From assembly GCF_001043005.1 (NCBI RefSeq), contig NZ_JYKZ01000002.1, positions 124,001 to 188,000 of the forward strand: DNA of 64,000 nucleotides, given 5' to 3'. Source of the stretch: Pseudomonas psychrophila. GTDB lineage: Bacteria > Pseudomonadota > Gammaproteobacteria > Pseudomonadales > Pseudomonadaceae. This document shows positions 36,645-45,860 of this stretch, piece after piece. How positions within the stretch are numbered: the stretch's first letter is position 1; each line of letters begins with the position of its first letter. The position numbers were made by a program, and so were the translations under genes. Below the pieces are notes generated by a model. The model was not told where the DNA came from, searched no databases, and saw nothing but the letters and a program-made list of their open reading frames with translations.

Positions 36645-37627
36645 TCAGTCGTACGAGAATTCCCGTCACCCCCGAGCAAGAACGCACAGCGTTGGAGTGG
36701 CTCAGTGTGCTGCACGATCAGCCTAATAGCGGTGACCAGGCCACTTTCAGCCGCTGGCTGAAGGCCGATCCCGCCCACGCCGAGGCCTACGCCCAGGCCC
36801 AAGTGGTGTGGGAGTTGAGCGAAGTGGCGGGTAGCACTTTGGCTGACGAAGAAGCGCTGGTCATGCAGCGTTACCTGACCGCGATGAACACCTCCCGACT
36901 CAGCCGCGTCAGGTATTGGTCCGGCGGGCTGGCCGTTGCTGCATGTTTGCTGATGATGGTCGGCGTGTTTGCCGGTTGGCAGCCAGCGCGATGGCTGGAC
37001 GATCTGGGCGCAGATTATGTGAGCGCGCCAGGGCAAGTACGCACGGTGGTTTTGGCCGATAAAACCAGGGTTACGCTCGATGCCGACAGCGCCATTGCGG
37101 TGAACTTCAGTGCGGGCGAACGGCATGTTCAATTGCGCCGTGGGGTGGCCTTTTTTCACGTCACCCACACCGGTGATCCCTTTGTGGTCGATGCCCAGGG
37201 CGGTGAAGCGCGGGTGCTGGGCACGGAGTTCGAGGTGCGTCTGCAACCCGCTGGTGCGCAAGTCACGGTGCTGTCCGGGCGGGTAGGGGTCAAGGCAAGC
37301 AAGGACGGGGCCCAGCAGATTCTGATCGCCGATCAGCAAATGGCCTATGACGCTGGAGTGACCGACGCAGTGCACCGTGTTGACAGTCAGGCCCAACTGG
37401 GTTGGCGCTCGGGCTGGCTGACCTACTACAAAACGCCGTTGGTCGATGTCGTGGCAGACCTGAAGCGCTATTACCCAGGTCAGATCGTGCTGCTCAATAG
37501 CAAGTTGGGCACAAGGCGTATCAGCGGCAGTTTCCCCAGCAAGGACCCGCAAGCGGTGCTCAATTCGTTGCAAGGTGTACTGGGGTTTGAGCAGCACAGC
37601 GTGTTTGGGCTGATTGTGTTGCGTTGA
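36641..37627 (+). CDS. FecR-family anti-sigma regulator
   Basis: 328 residues with the N-terminal DUF4880/FecR_N domain (TPEQERTALEWLSVLHDQ), one membrane segment (about 91-110, GGLAVAACLLMMVGVFAGW) and a periplasmic FecR domain (RHVQLRRGVAFFHV, AQVTVLSGRVGV). GTG start overlapping the sigma gene stop. Relays the receptor's signal to the upstream sigma factor. Confidence 0.92.
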   Translation: MISRTRIPVTPEQERTALEWLSVLHDQPNSGDQATFSRWLKADPAHAEAYAQAQVVWELSEVAGSTLADEEALVMQRYLTAMNTSRLSRVRYWSGGLAVAACLLMMVGVFAGWQPARWLDDLGADYVSAPGQVRTVVLADKTRVTLDADSAIAVNFSAGERHVQLRRGVAFFHVTHTGDPFVVDAQGGEARVLGTEFEVRLQPAGAQVTVLSGRVGVKASKDGAQQILIADQQMAYDAGVTDAVHRVDSQAQLGWRSGWLTYYKTPLVDVVADLKRYYPGQIVLLNSKLGTRRISGSFPSKDPQAVLNSLQGVLGFEQHSVFGLIVLR

Positions 37628-37746
37628 TGCCTGCTCCCACGCCCGCAATTATTTTTCAGCATCAGGTGAGGTAAACCTCGGGCCCAACCGTGTAGTGCTT
37701 GAAAATGCGAAAAATTCGTATTCCCCATCAGGTCGGCACACAGGTC

Positions 37747-40170
37747 ATGAGCATGAAGTCCAGGGCAAATTCGGTGAAACAGTGGTTGGGGGCTTCTGCT
37801 TTAGTGATGGCCGGGTTGGCACTCAACCCGCTTTACGCAGCAATGGCCGCCGAGGGGGCTCAGCAACAGGCCGGCGCCCTGTTCGATTTCAATCAGCCGG
37901 CCAAACCGCTGCCCCAGGCCCTCAACGACTTCTCCCGTTTGACCGGTCTGAGCGTGGTCTATACCGACGAAGCCCCCTTCGGCCTGCAAGCCCCTGCCAT
38001 CAAGGGCCGCATGAGTGCAGATCAGGCCTTGCAGCAGATGCTCGCTCAGTCGGGTTTCACTGTGCGACGCACCGACGCCAACACCTTCGCCCTCGAACCC
38101 CAGCCCACGGCAGGCGCCTTGAACCTGGGCGCCACCAGCATCACGTCGCAGGTTTCCAATGACACCAGCTATCAGCCTCCGGTGAATACCTCGGTCATGC
38201 GCGGTACGGGCTCGACCATGGAAGTCCCGCAAACCATCAACGTGGTGGCTGCCCAGGTGATTCGCGATCAGGCGCCGCGCAATCTGGATGACGCACTGAA
38301 CAACGTCAGCGGCATCACCCAGGGCAACACGCTGGGCAGCACCCAGGACTCGGTGATGAAACGCGGTTTTGGTGACAACCGTGACGGTTCGATCATGCGC
38401 GATGGCATGCCGCTGGTGCAGGGACGTGCGATGAATGCCACCACGGAGCGGGTTGAAGTGCTCAAGGGCCCGGCCTCGCTGCTCTACGGGATTCAAGACC
38501 CGGGCGGTGTGGTCAACGTGGTCAGTAAAAAACCGCAGCTGGAGCAATACAACGCGCTCACCGTGCGTGGCTCAACCTATGGCTCGGGCAAAAACGGCAG
38601 CGGCGGCAGTCTGGACAGTACCGGCCCGTTGGGTGATTCAGGGCTGGCTTACCGGATGATCATTGACCATGAAGACGAAGATTACTGGCGCAACTTCGGT
38701 GTGCATCGCGAGACGCTGATTGCGCCGTCGCTGGCCTGGTATGGCGACAACACCCAAGTGCTGCTGGCTTACGAACATCGTGAATTCCTGACCCCTTTTG
38801 ACCGGGGCACGGCGATTAATCCGGCCACCAACCATCCACTGGATATCCCGGCCACGCGCCGTCTGGATGAGCCGTTCAACAATATGGAAGGTCGCTCCGA
38901 CCTGTATCGCCTTGAAGTCGATCACGACCTCAACGACGACTGGAAAGCCCATTTCGGCTACAGCTGGAATCGCGAAACCTACGACGCCAGCCAGGTGCGC
39001 GTCACCAAGGTCAACCCGGACGGCACCCTGACCCGAAAAATGGACGGCACCAAAGGCGCCATCACCACCGACCGTTTTTCCACCATCAGCCTGCAAGGCA
39101 AGGTCCAGGTGGCGGGCATGCAGCATGACCTGGTGTTTGGCGTGGATGACGAATACCGCAAAATCTACCGCGCCGAGCTGATCCGCCAGGACAGCCAGTC
39201 CACCTTCAATTACGAGAACCCGGTGTATGGCAATGAAGTTGCCGGCACCACCGTCAGCGCCAGTGACAGCAACCAGACCGACTTGCTACGCAGCGATTCG
39301 CTGTTTGCCCAGGACTCCATCCACCTCACCGATCAATGGATTCTGGTGGCGGGTGCGCGCTTTCAGAAGTACGACCAGCTGGCAGGCAAAGCCATTCCGT
39401 TCAAGACCAACACGGATACCAACGGCGTGAAATGGATCCCCCGTGCTGGCCTGGTGTACCGCTACACCGATGAACTGTCGTTCTATGGCAGCTACACCGA
39501 ATCGTTCAAGCCCAACTCCACCATCGCGCCCCTGACAGGGGGTGTGGTACTGGATTCGGCGATTGCGCCAGAGGAATCAAAGTCCTGGGAGCTTGGTGCA
39601 AAACTCGATATGCCTGGGCGTATCACCGGCAGCGTGGCGCTGTTCGACATCAAAAAGCGCAACGTACTGGTATCGACGACCGAGGCCGGCAATACCGTCT
39701 ACTCGGCCGCCGGTGAAGTTCGCTCACGTGGGCTTGAACTGGACGTCAGCGGCCAGTTGAGTGAGCAGTGGAGTGTGATCGGCAGCTATGCCTACACCGA
39801 TGCCGAAGTGACCAAGGACACGAAATACGAGGGTATGCGTTTGCAGAACGTGGCCAAAAACTCCGGCTCGCTGTCGGCGGTGTATGACGTTGGGAATATC
39901 GTAGGCGGTGACAAGCTGCGCATTGGCGCCGGTGCCCGTTACGTGGGTGAGCGGGCGGGTGATGCTCTGAACGACTTCGACCTGCCGGGTTACACCGTAG
40001 CCGATGCATTCGCCACCTACGACACCCGGATCGAAGGGCAGAAGGTCAAGTTCCAGCTCAACGTCAAAAACCTATTCGACCGTACTTACTACACCTCGGC
40101 GGCCAGCCGGACCTTTGTCTCGATCGGGGATTCACGGCAGGTGACGTTCTCCAGCACGTTGGAGTTTTAA
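37747..40170 (+). CDS. TonB-dependent siderophore receptor with signalling domain (FoxA/FiuA-like)
   Basis: About 807 residues: signal peptide (VMAGLALNPLYAAMA), STN domain (ALFDFNQPAKPLPQALNDFS, to about 118), plug (EVPQTINVVAAQVIRDQAPR, PASLLYGIQDPGGVVN) and barrel ending VTFSSTLEF. The hydroxamate-receptor type plug and the sigma/FecR partners suggest ferrichrome or ferrioxamine as substrate; this is inference. In-frame ATGs at 37705 and 37753 are alternative starts. 120 bp separates it from the FecR gene and should hold its sigma-dependent promoter. Confidence 0.9.
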   Translation: MSMKSRANSVKQWLGASALVMAGLALNPLYAAMAAEGAQQQAGALFDFNQPAKPLPQALNDFSRLTGLSVVYTDEAPFGLQAPAIKGRMSADQALQQMLAQSGFTVRRTDANTFALEPQPTAGALNLGATSITSQVSNDTSYQPPVNTSVMRGTGSTMEVPQTINVVAAQVIRDQAPRNLDDALNNVSGITQGNTLGSTQDSVMKRGFGDNRDGSIMRDGMPLVQGRAMNATTERVEVLKGPASLLYGIQDPGGVVNVVSKKPQLEQYNALTVRGSTYGSGKNGSGGSLDSTGPLGDSGLAYRMIIDHEDEDYWRNFGVHRETLIAPSLAWYGDNTQVLLAYEHREFLTPFDRGTAINPATNHPLDIPATRRLDEPFNNMEGRSDLYRLEVDHDLNDDWKAHFGYSWNRETYDASQVRVTKVNPDGTLTRKMDGTKGAITTDRFSTISLQGKVQVAGMQHDLVFGVDDEYRKIYRAELIRQDSQSTFNYENPVYGNEVAGTTVSASDSNQTDLLRSDSLFAQDSIHLTDQWILVAGARFQKYDQLAGKAIPFKTNTDTNGVKWIPRAGLVYRYTDELSFYGSYTESFKPNSTIAPLTGGVVLDSAIAPEESKSWELGAKLDMPGRITGSVALFDIKKRNVLVSTTEAGNTVYSAAGEVRSRGLELDVSGQLSEQWSVIGSYAYTDAEVTKDTKYEGMRLQNVAKNSGSLSAVYDVGNIVGGDKLRIGAGARYVGERAGDALNDFDLPGYTVADAFATYDTRIEGQKVKFQLNVKNLFDRTYYTSAASRTFVSIGDSRQVTFSSTLEF

Positions 40171-40456
40171 GGGCCGAAACCTGTGGCTTGCCAACGATTC
40201 AGGCGTTGAGGTGTGTGAGGCACATTGAAGCATGCCATCACCAGCAGGCTGGTTCCCACAGTAATCGAGCCCTGCTCAATTTTTGTGGGACGGGCTTGTT
40301 CAGCGTATGGCGCCGCTTTACTCCTACAAAAAAAGAAGAGGTTTCTATCAAGTAATTCAAAGTTGCTGGGCTTGAGTTAACGGGCACCGTCTTGATCAAT
40401 AGCTTTGATCTTAAGGTGTCGCGTGACTCAACCCACCCAATGAAGGCAACTCACCA
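40171..40456. other. Intergenic region with decayed REP fragments
   Basis: 286 bp without a gene. GGTTCCCACAG near 40251 and TGTGGGACGGGCTTGTTC near 40286 look like broken REP cores. The promoter of the EamA gene should lie near its end. Confidence 0.45.
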
Positions 40457-41347
40457 ATGAAACCACTGCACGTAGTGTTGGCTGTACTGATCACGGCAAT
40501 CTGGGGCGTCAATTTCTCAGTGATCAAGCTGGGGTTGGCAACCGTAGATCCGTTCATCCTGGCGGGTATCCGCTTCAGTCTCTGTGCGTTACCGGCGATC
40601 TTTTTCATTCGCAAGCCTGATGTGCCCTGGCGCTTTATCATCGGTTACGGACTGGTGTTCGGCATCGGTTTGTGGGGGGTGGTAAATCTTGGGATAAAAG
40701 CCGGGCTCTCAGCTGGAATCGCATCGCTGGTACTGCAGTTCAGCGCGTTTTTCACCATCTTGATGGGGGGGTGGGTGTTCAAGGAGTCGCTGACACGTTT
40801 TCAGGTATTGGGCATGCTGATAGCCCTGCTCGGACTCTTGTGCATCATCATGATCAGCGATGGCTCGATCAGCCTGCCAGGCGTGCTTCTGGTGCTGGTC
40901 GGCGCAGCCTCTTGGAGCGTCGCCAATATCATTAACAAAAAGGCATGCACTAAAGATGTCTTCGGCTTTCTGGTCTGGTCCAGCGCCTTCTCGCCGATCC
41001 CGTTGTTCGCCCTCGATTATGCGGTTAATGGCAGCGCCGGCTATACCGCATTTGTTAATCAGGTAGACACAACTGCCGTACTGTCGATTCTGTTTCAGGT
41101 CTACCCAAATACTCTGTTCGCTTATTGGATCTGGAACTCGCTGCTCAAGACCTACCCGGTTTCAACCGTAGCACCACTATCGCTGTTGGTGCCTATCTTC
41201 GGCATGCTCGGTTCAGTCCTCATCTTCAACGAGAGTGTGCCGTTTAGCAAAATACTGGCGGTGGTTTTAATTGTGCTCGGCCTGGCTGTAGGCCTTTATG
41301 GACAACGCATTTTCAATGCTCTGGCCAGGCGTCCTGAACGAGCTTGA
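40457..41347 (+). CDS. EamA family exporter (EamA/RhaT, cysteine-metabolite type)
   Basis: A 296-residue inner-membrane protein with ten predicted helices in two EamA repeats (IWGVNFSVIKLGL in the first; LVGAASWSVANIINKKA in the second). The sequence resembles EamA, which exports O-acetylserine and cysteine, but the substrate is not proven. It converges on the AraC gene with 5 bases between stops. Confidence 0.85.
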   Translation: MKPLHVVLAVLITAIWGVNFSVIKLGLATVDPFILAGIRFSLCALPAIFFIRKPDVPWRFIIGYGLVFGIGLWGVVNLGIKAGLSAGIASLVLQFSAFFTILMGGWVFKESLTRFQVLGMLIALLGLLCIIMISDGSISLPGVLLVLVGAASWSVANIINKKACTKDVFGFLVWSSAFSPIPLFALDYAVNGSAGYTAFVNQVDTTAVLSILFQVYPNTLFAYWIWNSLLKTYPVSTVAPLSLLVPIFGMLGSVLIFNESVPFSKILAVVLIVLGLAVGLYGQRIFNALARRPERA

Positions 41348-41352
41348 ACGGG

Positions 41353-42225
41353 TTACCTGAACGCCGCCCGATACTCCCCCGGCGTACTGCCCAGGCTTTG
41401 CTTGAAACGGTTGGCGAAGTGGCTGGCGCTGGCAAAGCCGCAGGCCAGTGCCACGTCGCCCAGTGCCAGGGCGCTGTGGCGCAGCAAGTCGCGGGCGCGG
41501 GCCAGGCGGCGAGCCAACAGATACTGGTGGGGCGGCACGCCGAAGCTTTCGCGAAACATGCGCGCAAAGTGATAAGGCGACAGCGCGCACTGGGCTGCCA
41601 GTTGGCCGATGCTCAAGGGCTCGGCCAGCTGGTGTTCGATGTAGTCGACCAGTTGGCGCCGTTGATAGGCCGCCAGCCCGCCTTTGAGTTGTAGCCCGTC
41701 ACGCAAGCCCACTTGAGTCAGCACGGCATGGTCGAGCAGGGCGCTGGCCAGGCTGCTGGTCAGCAAGCGTTCGCCGGGTTCGTCCCAGTTCATGCCGATC
41801 AGTTGGTGGAAACGGCGGGTCTGCTGCTCGTCATCCTGAAAGGTGATTTCACGCAACTGCAGTTCCCGGGGGTCGCGATCGAGCAGGGTGATGCAGCTCA
41901 ACGCAAACTGCTCCTGGCTGACATACACGTGGGCCAGACGAATCTCACCATTGATGATCCACGCCGATTGATGCCCGGCGGGCAGCACGCAGAGCTTGCC
42001 CGGCGCGCCTCTGGCCCCAGGCGTTTCACGACGAAAGGTGCCCGTGCCACCGGAGATGTAGCACGACAGCGTGTGGTGAGTCGGTGCTTCATAGTCCCGG
42101 GTGTCGTGGTGATTGCTCCACATGGCCGCGGACATGCCTTCCCCCAGCTCGGCACTGTGTTCCAGGCGAGCATTGGGCGAGCGGCCCATGGCTTGAAAGA
42201 CTTGTAGGGTTTGCAGTGTGTGCAT
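41353..42225 (-). CDS. AraC family regulator
   Basis: 290 residues: N-terminal cupin-like sensor domain (HTLSCYISGGTGTFRRE, VLPAGHQSAW) and C-terminal double helix-turn-helix (LSIGQLAAQCALSPYHFARM, VALACGFASASHFANRFK). GGAG precedes the ATG at 42225. It is divergent from the second EamA gene, with 134 bp between starts, so it may control that transporter. Confidence 0.9.
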   Translation of the reverse strand: MHTLQTLQVFQAMGRSPNARLEHSAELGEGMSAAMWSNHHDTRDYEAPTHHTLSCYISGGTGTFRRETPGARGAPGKLCVLPAGHQSAWIINGEIRLAHVYVSQEQFALSCITLLDRDPRELQLREITFQDDEQQTRRFHQLIGMNWDEPGERLLTSSLASALLDHAVLTQVGLRDGLQLKGGLAAYQRRQLVDYIEHQLAEPLSIGQLAAQCALSPYHFARMFRESFGVPPHQYLLARRLARARDLLRHSALALGDVALACGFASASHFANRFKQSLGSTPGEYRAAFR

Positions 42226-42359
42226 AGTCAGTTCTCCAACGCCTTGCATCCTACTCCGTAGCGCCCGGGCTGCCAGCCCCGGGCCAACAAAAGCGCAAGA
42301 ATCTGCAAGTGCGCGCACAGGCTCGGGCACAGACTGAAAGCCATTGTCTGGAGTGCGCC

Positions 42360-43256
42360 ATGAATCTTTTTTTGTATGTAATGACCGTACTGATCTGGGG
42401 GACCACGTGGATCGCCCTGAAGCTGCAACTGGGAGTGGTAGCGATTCCAGTGTCCATCGTGTATCGCTTTGGTCTGGCGGCGCTGGTGTTGTTTGTTGTG
42501 CTGCTGCTCAGCCGCAAATTGCAGGTGATGAACAGGCGCGGGCATCTGATTTGCCTGGCTCAGGGCCTGTGTTTGTTTTGCGTCAACTTCATGTGTTTTT
42601 TGACGGCCAGCCAGTGGGTGACCACGGGGCTGATCGCGGTGGTGTTTTCCACAGCCACGTTGTGGAACGCGCTGAATGCGCGGATTTTCTTCAAGCAAAA
42701 AATCGCCCGTAACGTCATTGCCGGTGGTGCCTTGGGGATGTTTGGGTTGGGCTTGCTGTTCTGGCCGGAATTAAGCGGGCATACCGCTACGCCACATATC
42801 CTGCTCGGATTGGGCCTGGCGCTGATCGGCACCCTGTGTTTTTCGGCGGGCAATATGCTGTCGAGCTTGCAGCAGAAGGCAGGCCTCAAGCCGCTGACCA
42901 CCAACGCCTGGGGCATGCTCTATGGCGCCAGCATGCTGGCGATGTACTGCGTGTTCAATGGCATCCCGTTCGAGATGGAGTGGAACACGCGCTACATCGG
43001 CTCATTGCTGTATCTGGTGATACCGGGGTCGGTGATCGGTTTTACCGCGTACCTGACGCTGGTCGGGCGCATGGGCCCGGAGCGCGCCGCTTATTGCACA
43101 GTGCTGTTCCCGTTGGTGGCCCTCAATGTGTCGGCGTTTGTTGAAGGCTACCAGTGGACGGCTCCAGCTTTGGCCGGGCTGGTACTGGTGATGCTGGGCA
43201 ACGTGCTGGTGTTTCGCAAGCCCAAACCGGTGGCACTGAACGCCAAGCTGGCGTGA
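42360..43256 (+). CDS. EamA family transporter
   Basis: 298 residues with ten predicted membrane helices (VLIWGTTWIALKLQLGV, GLALIGTLCFSAGNMLSSL). GGAG lies at good spacing before ATG 42360. Substrate unknown. It is divergent from the AraC regulator. Confidence 0.88.
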   Translation: MNLFLYVMTVLIWGTTWIALKLQLGVVAIPVSIVYRFGLAALVLFVVLLLSRKLQVMNRRGHLICLAQGLCLFCVNFMCFLTASQWVTTGLIAVVFSTATLWNALNARIFFKQKIARNVIAGGALGMFGLGLLFWPELSGHTATPHILLGLGLALIGTLCFSAGNMLSSLQQKAGLKPLTTNAWGMLYGASMLAMYCVFNGIPFEMEWNTRYIGSLLYLVIPGSVIGFTAYLTLVGRMGPERAAYCTVLFPLVALNVSAFVEGYQWTAPALAGLVLVMLGNVLVFRKPKPVALNAKLA

Positions 43257-43267
43257 GCCTCCCCCCC

Positions 43268-43355
43268 CGTGGGAGCGGGCTTGCTCGCGATCGGATCGCC
43301 GAGGTGTGACTGATACACCGCGTCGCTGTCATCGCGAGCAAGCCCGCTCCCACAA
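43268..43355. repeat. REP doublet, GGGCTTGCTCGCGA type
   Basis: Inverted pair between the convergent ends of the EamA and dehydrogenase genes, next to a run of eight C residues at 43261. Confidence 0.9.
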
Positions 43356-43366
43356 CAGGCCTTGCG

Positions 43367-44356
43367 TCAGCCCTTGAACACCTGCGGGTTGACCAGGTCT
43401 TGCGGGCGCTCACCCAGCAGGGCGCTGCGCAGGTTTGCCAGCGCACGGTTGGCCATTGCTTCACGGGTTTCATGGGTGGCCGATCCGATGTGGGGCAAGG
43501 TAACGGCATTCTTGAGCTGGAACAGCGGTGAATCGCTCAGGGGCTCTTTCTCATAAACGTCCAGGCCCACGCCACGAATGGTGCCGTTTTGCAGGGCTTC
43601 GATCAGGGCCGGCTCGTCGACCACCGGACCACGGGAGATGTTCACCAGGATGGCACTTTTCTTCATCAGCCCCAGTTCGCGATGGCTGATCAGGTGTTTG
43701 GTCTTCTCGCTGAGCGGCACCACCAGGCAGACAAAATCTGCCTCGGCCAGCAGTTGGTCCAGGCTGCGAAACTGAGCACCCAGCTCTTGCTCAAGCTCGG
43801 TCTTACGGCTGTTGCCGCTGTACAGGATTGGCATGTTGAACCCCAATCGACCCCGGCGAGCAACGGCTGCCCCGATATTGCCCATGCCGACGATCCCCAG
43901 GGTTTTGCCGTACACATCGCTGCCGAACAAGGCGGGCGGCACGCTGGCTTGCCACTGGCCGGCCTTGGTCCACGCGTCCAGCTCCGCAACCCGGCGGGCG
44001 CTGCTCATGATCAGGGTAAAGCCCAGGTCAGCGGTGCTTTCGGTGAGTACGTCCGGGGTGTTGGTGAGCATGATGCCGCGCTCGTTGAAATAGTCGACAT
44101 CGTAGTTGTCGTAACCCACCGACACGCTGGACACGACTTCCAGCTGTTTGGCGTTTTCCAGTTGCTTGCGACCCAGCTTGCGGCCGACGCCGATCAAGCC
44201 GTGGGCGTGGGGCAGGGCCTCATCGAACTGTGCGTTGATATCGCCCAGCTTGGGGTTGGGGGCAATGACGTTGAAGTCCTGCTGCAAGCGCTCGATCATC
44301 TCGGGCGTGACACGGCTGAAGGCGAGTACGGTTTTTTTTGTGCTGGAAAGGCTCAT
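43367..44356 (-). CDS. D-2-hydroxyacid dehydrogenase (GhrB/2-ketogluconate reductase type)
   Basis: 329 residues of the D-isomer-specific 2-hydroxyacid dehydrogenase family. NAD motif GIVGMGNIGAAVARR near 150; catalytic Arg in NISRGPVVDE, Glu in DVYEKEP and His in LPHIGSATHE. Closest to glyoxylate/hydroxypyruvate reductase GhrB and to the 2-ketogluconate 6-phosphate reductase KguD, but no kgu genes are nearby. Start is ATG 44356 or 44371. Confidence 0.88.
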   Translation of the reverse strand: MSLSSTKKTVLAFSRVTPEMIERLQQDFNVIAPNPKLGDINAQFDEALPHAHGLIGVGRKLGRKQLENAKQLEVVSSVSVGYDNYDVDYFNERGIMLTNTPDVLTESTADLGFTLIMSSARRVAELDAWTKAGQWQASVPPALFGSDVYGKTLGIVGMGNIGAAVARRGRLGFNMPILYSGNSRKTELEQELGAQFRSLDQLLAEADFVCLVVPLSEKTKHLISHRELGLMKKSAILVNISRGPVVDEPALIEALQNGTIRGVGLDVYEKEPLSDSPLFQLKNAVTLPHIGSATHETREAMANRALANLRSALLGERPQDLVNPQVFKG

Positions 44357-44454
44357 CGGAACAAGGCTCATCGGCTGTCGGGAATGTAAGCACGCTAACA
44401 TTCTCGACAGCACGGCGCCAATACCTGCAGCGGCTACAGAAGACCAGCGCTGTT

Positions 44455-45387
44455 CTAGCTATAAGTGGCCAGCTCAGTCTGGTGCGCGGTCAAAATCTCC
44501 GGCAGCGAACCGCGCAAGTACTCGACCCAGGTTTTGATCTTGGCATCCAGGTATTGGCGCGACGGGTAGATGGCGTACAGGTTCAGCTCCTGGGAACGGT
44601 ACTTGGGCAACAGGCGCACCAGTGTGCCGTTGCGCAGGCCCTCGATGGCGGCATAAACCGGCAATACCCCCACACCCATGCCGCTGGTGATCGCGGTTTT
44701 CATCGCATCGGCTGAGTTGACCAGAAACGGCGAGGAGTTGATCAGGACCATCTCCTGACCTTCCGGGCCTTCGAACACCCATTTATCCAGGGCAATCACC
44801 GGGCTGACCAGGCGCAGGCAGGAATGGTTGAGCAGGTCGCTGGGTTTGGTGGCTGTGCCGTTGGCCTTCACGTAACCGGGCGATGCGCAGACGATGCTGT
44901 AGGTGATGCCCAGACGCTGGGACACAAAGCCCGAATCGGGCAGCTCGCTGGCCAGCACGATGGAGACGTCGTAACCCTCGTTGAGCAAGTCAGGCACACG
45001 ATTGGCCAAGGTCAGGTCGAAGGTCACATCCGGGTGAGTCTTGCGATAGCGGGCAATAGCGTCGATCACGAAGTGCTGACCGATACCGGTCATGGTGTGC
45101 ACTTTCAATTGGCCCGCAGGGCGCGAGTGGGCGTCGCTCGCCTCGGCTTCAGCTTCTTCGACATAGGCCAGGATTTGCTCGCAGCGCAACAAGTAACGCT
45201 TGCCGGCTTCGGTCAGGGCGATGCGGCGGGTGGTGCGGTTAAGCAGACGTGTTTGCAGGTGGGCCTCAAGGTTGGAGACCGCGCGCGAAACGTTGGCAGT
45301 GGTTGTGTCCAGCATGACGGCAGCAGCCGTGAAACTTCCGGCTTCGGCCACGCAACTGAAGGCGCGCATGTTTTGCAAAGTGTCCAT
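44455..45387 (-). CDS. LysR family regulator
   Basis: 310 residues. The helix-turn-helix is FTAAAVMLDTTTANVSRAV (about 18-36); the effector domain follows. It resembles the CrgA/AaeR-like branch (TRLLNRTTRRIALTEAG). No divergent partner exists, because the upstream side is the IS remnant and T6SS module, so its target is not clear from context. Confidence 0.88.
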   Translation of the reverse strand: MDTLQNMRAFSCVAEAGSFTAAAVMLDTTTANVSRAVSNLEAHLQTRLLNRTTRRIALTEAGKRYLLRCEQILAYVEEAEAEASDAHSRPAGQLKVHTMTGIGQHFVIDAIARYRKTHPDVTFDLTLANRVPDLLNEGYDVSIVLASELPDSGFVSQRLGITYSIVCASPGYVKANGTATKPSDLLNHSCLRLVSPVIALDKWVFEGPEGQEMVLINSSPFLVNSADAMKTAITSGMGVGVLPVYAAIEGLRNGTLVRLLPKYRSQELNLYAIYPSRQYLDAKIKTWVEYLRGSLPEILTAHQTELATYS

Positions 45388-45587
45388 GAAGTGCTCTCAA
45401 GGGGTCGATATAGGGGACAGCAACCGATTACACATCAACAAATTGTGACATGAAGTTTCGGATATTACTGGCCGGTTTTCATTCGACTAAAGAAACTCTG
45501 AAGTAGGCATCGATTTTTGATGCCCTCGCAGCATGAGGTTAAAAAAGCTCGCACAATCATATGATAAGACTTTTCCCGCTTTTAACT
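45388..45587. other. Low-GC stretch upstream of the LysR gene
   Basis: About 200 bp richer in A and T than the flanks. No gene or clear site is seen apart from the probable promoter of the LysR gene. It forms the border of the accessory island. Confidence 0.4.
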
Positions 45588-45826
45588 CATCGAGTTTCCT
45601 TCGAGCAGTACCTGTCCAAGGCATTTTTCCGCATTACAGGCGCACCTCGCCCATTTTCGCCTCTGGGGTAATGAGGCTCTATCCGATTGATCAACCCCTT
45701 CCAGGGCACGACCTGATCCATCACGATCAGGAAACGCTCTTTACGGGTTTGCCTGCGTACTCGGCTTCGGCGAATTCAGTGCGTGGAGTAAAAGCTGCTT
45801 CACTTGAATGTCAGTGCGAACCATGA
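45588..45826 (-). pseudogene. IS5-family transposase remnant, frameshifted 5' end
   Basis: Read on the minus strand, one frame gives TEFAEAEYAGK and a second gives RQTRKERFLIVMDQVVPWK followed by GLINRIEPHYPRGENGR. Together they match the N terminus of IS5-group transposases. A single-base-type frameshift lies near 45748-45756, and the similarity ends near 45640, so most of the gene is missing. It lies just past the effector gene stop and marks the downstream border of the T6SS module. Confidence 0.75.
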
Positions 45827-45860
45827 CGTTTCCACCCTGCAATCGAACTCAGCGTCAGCT

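Noticed and set aside
45533..45826. 97-codon plus-strand frame in the intergenic region
   Set aside because: It is the complement of an IS5 transposase remnant and has no recognisable product.
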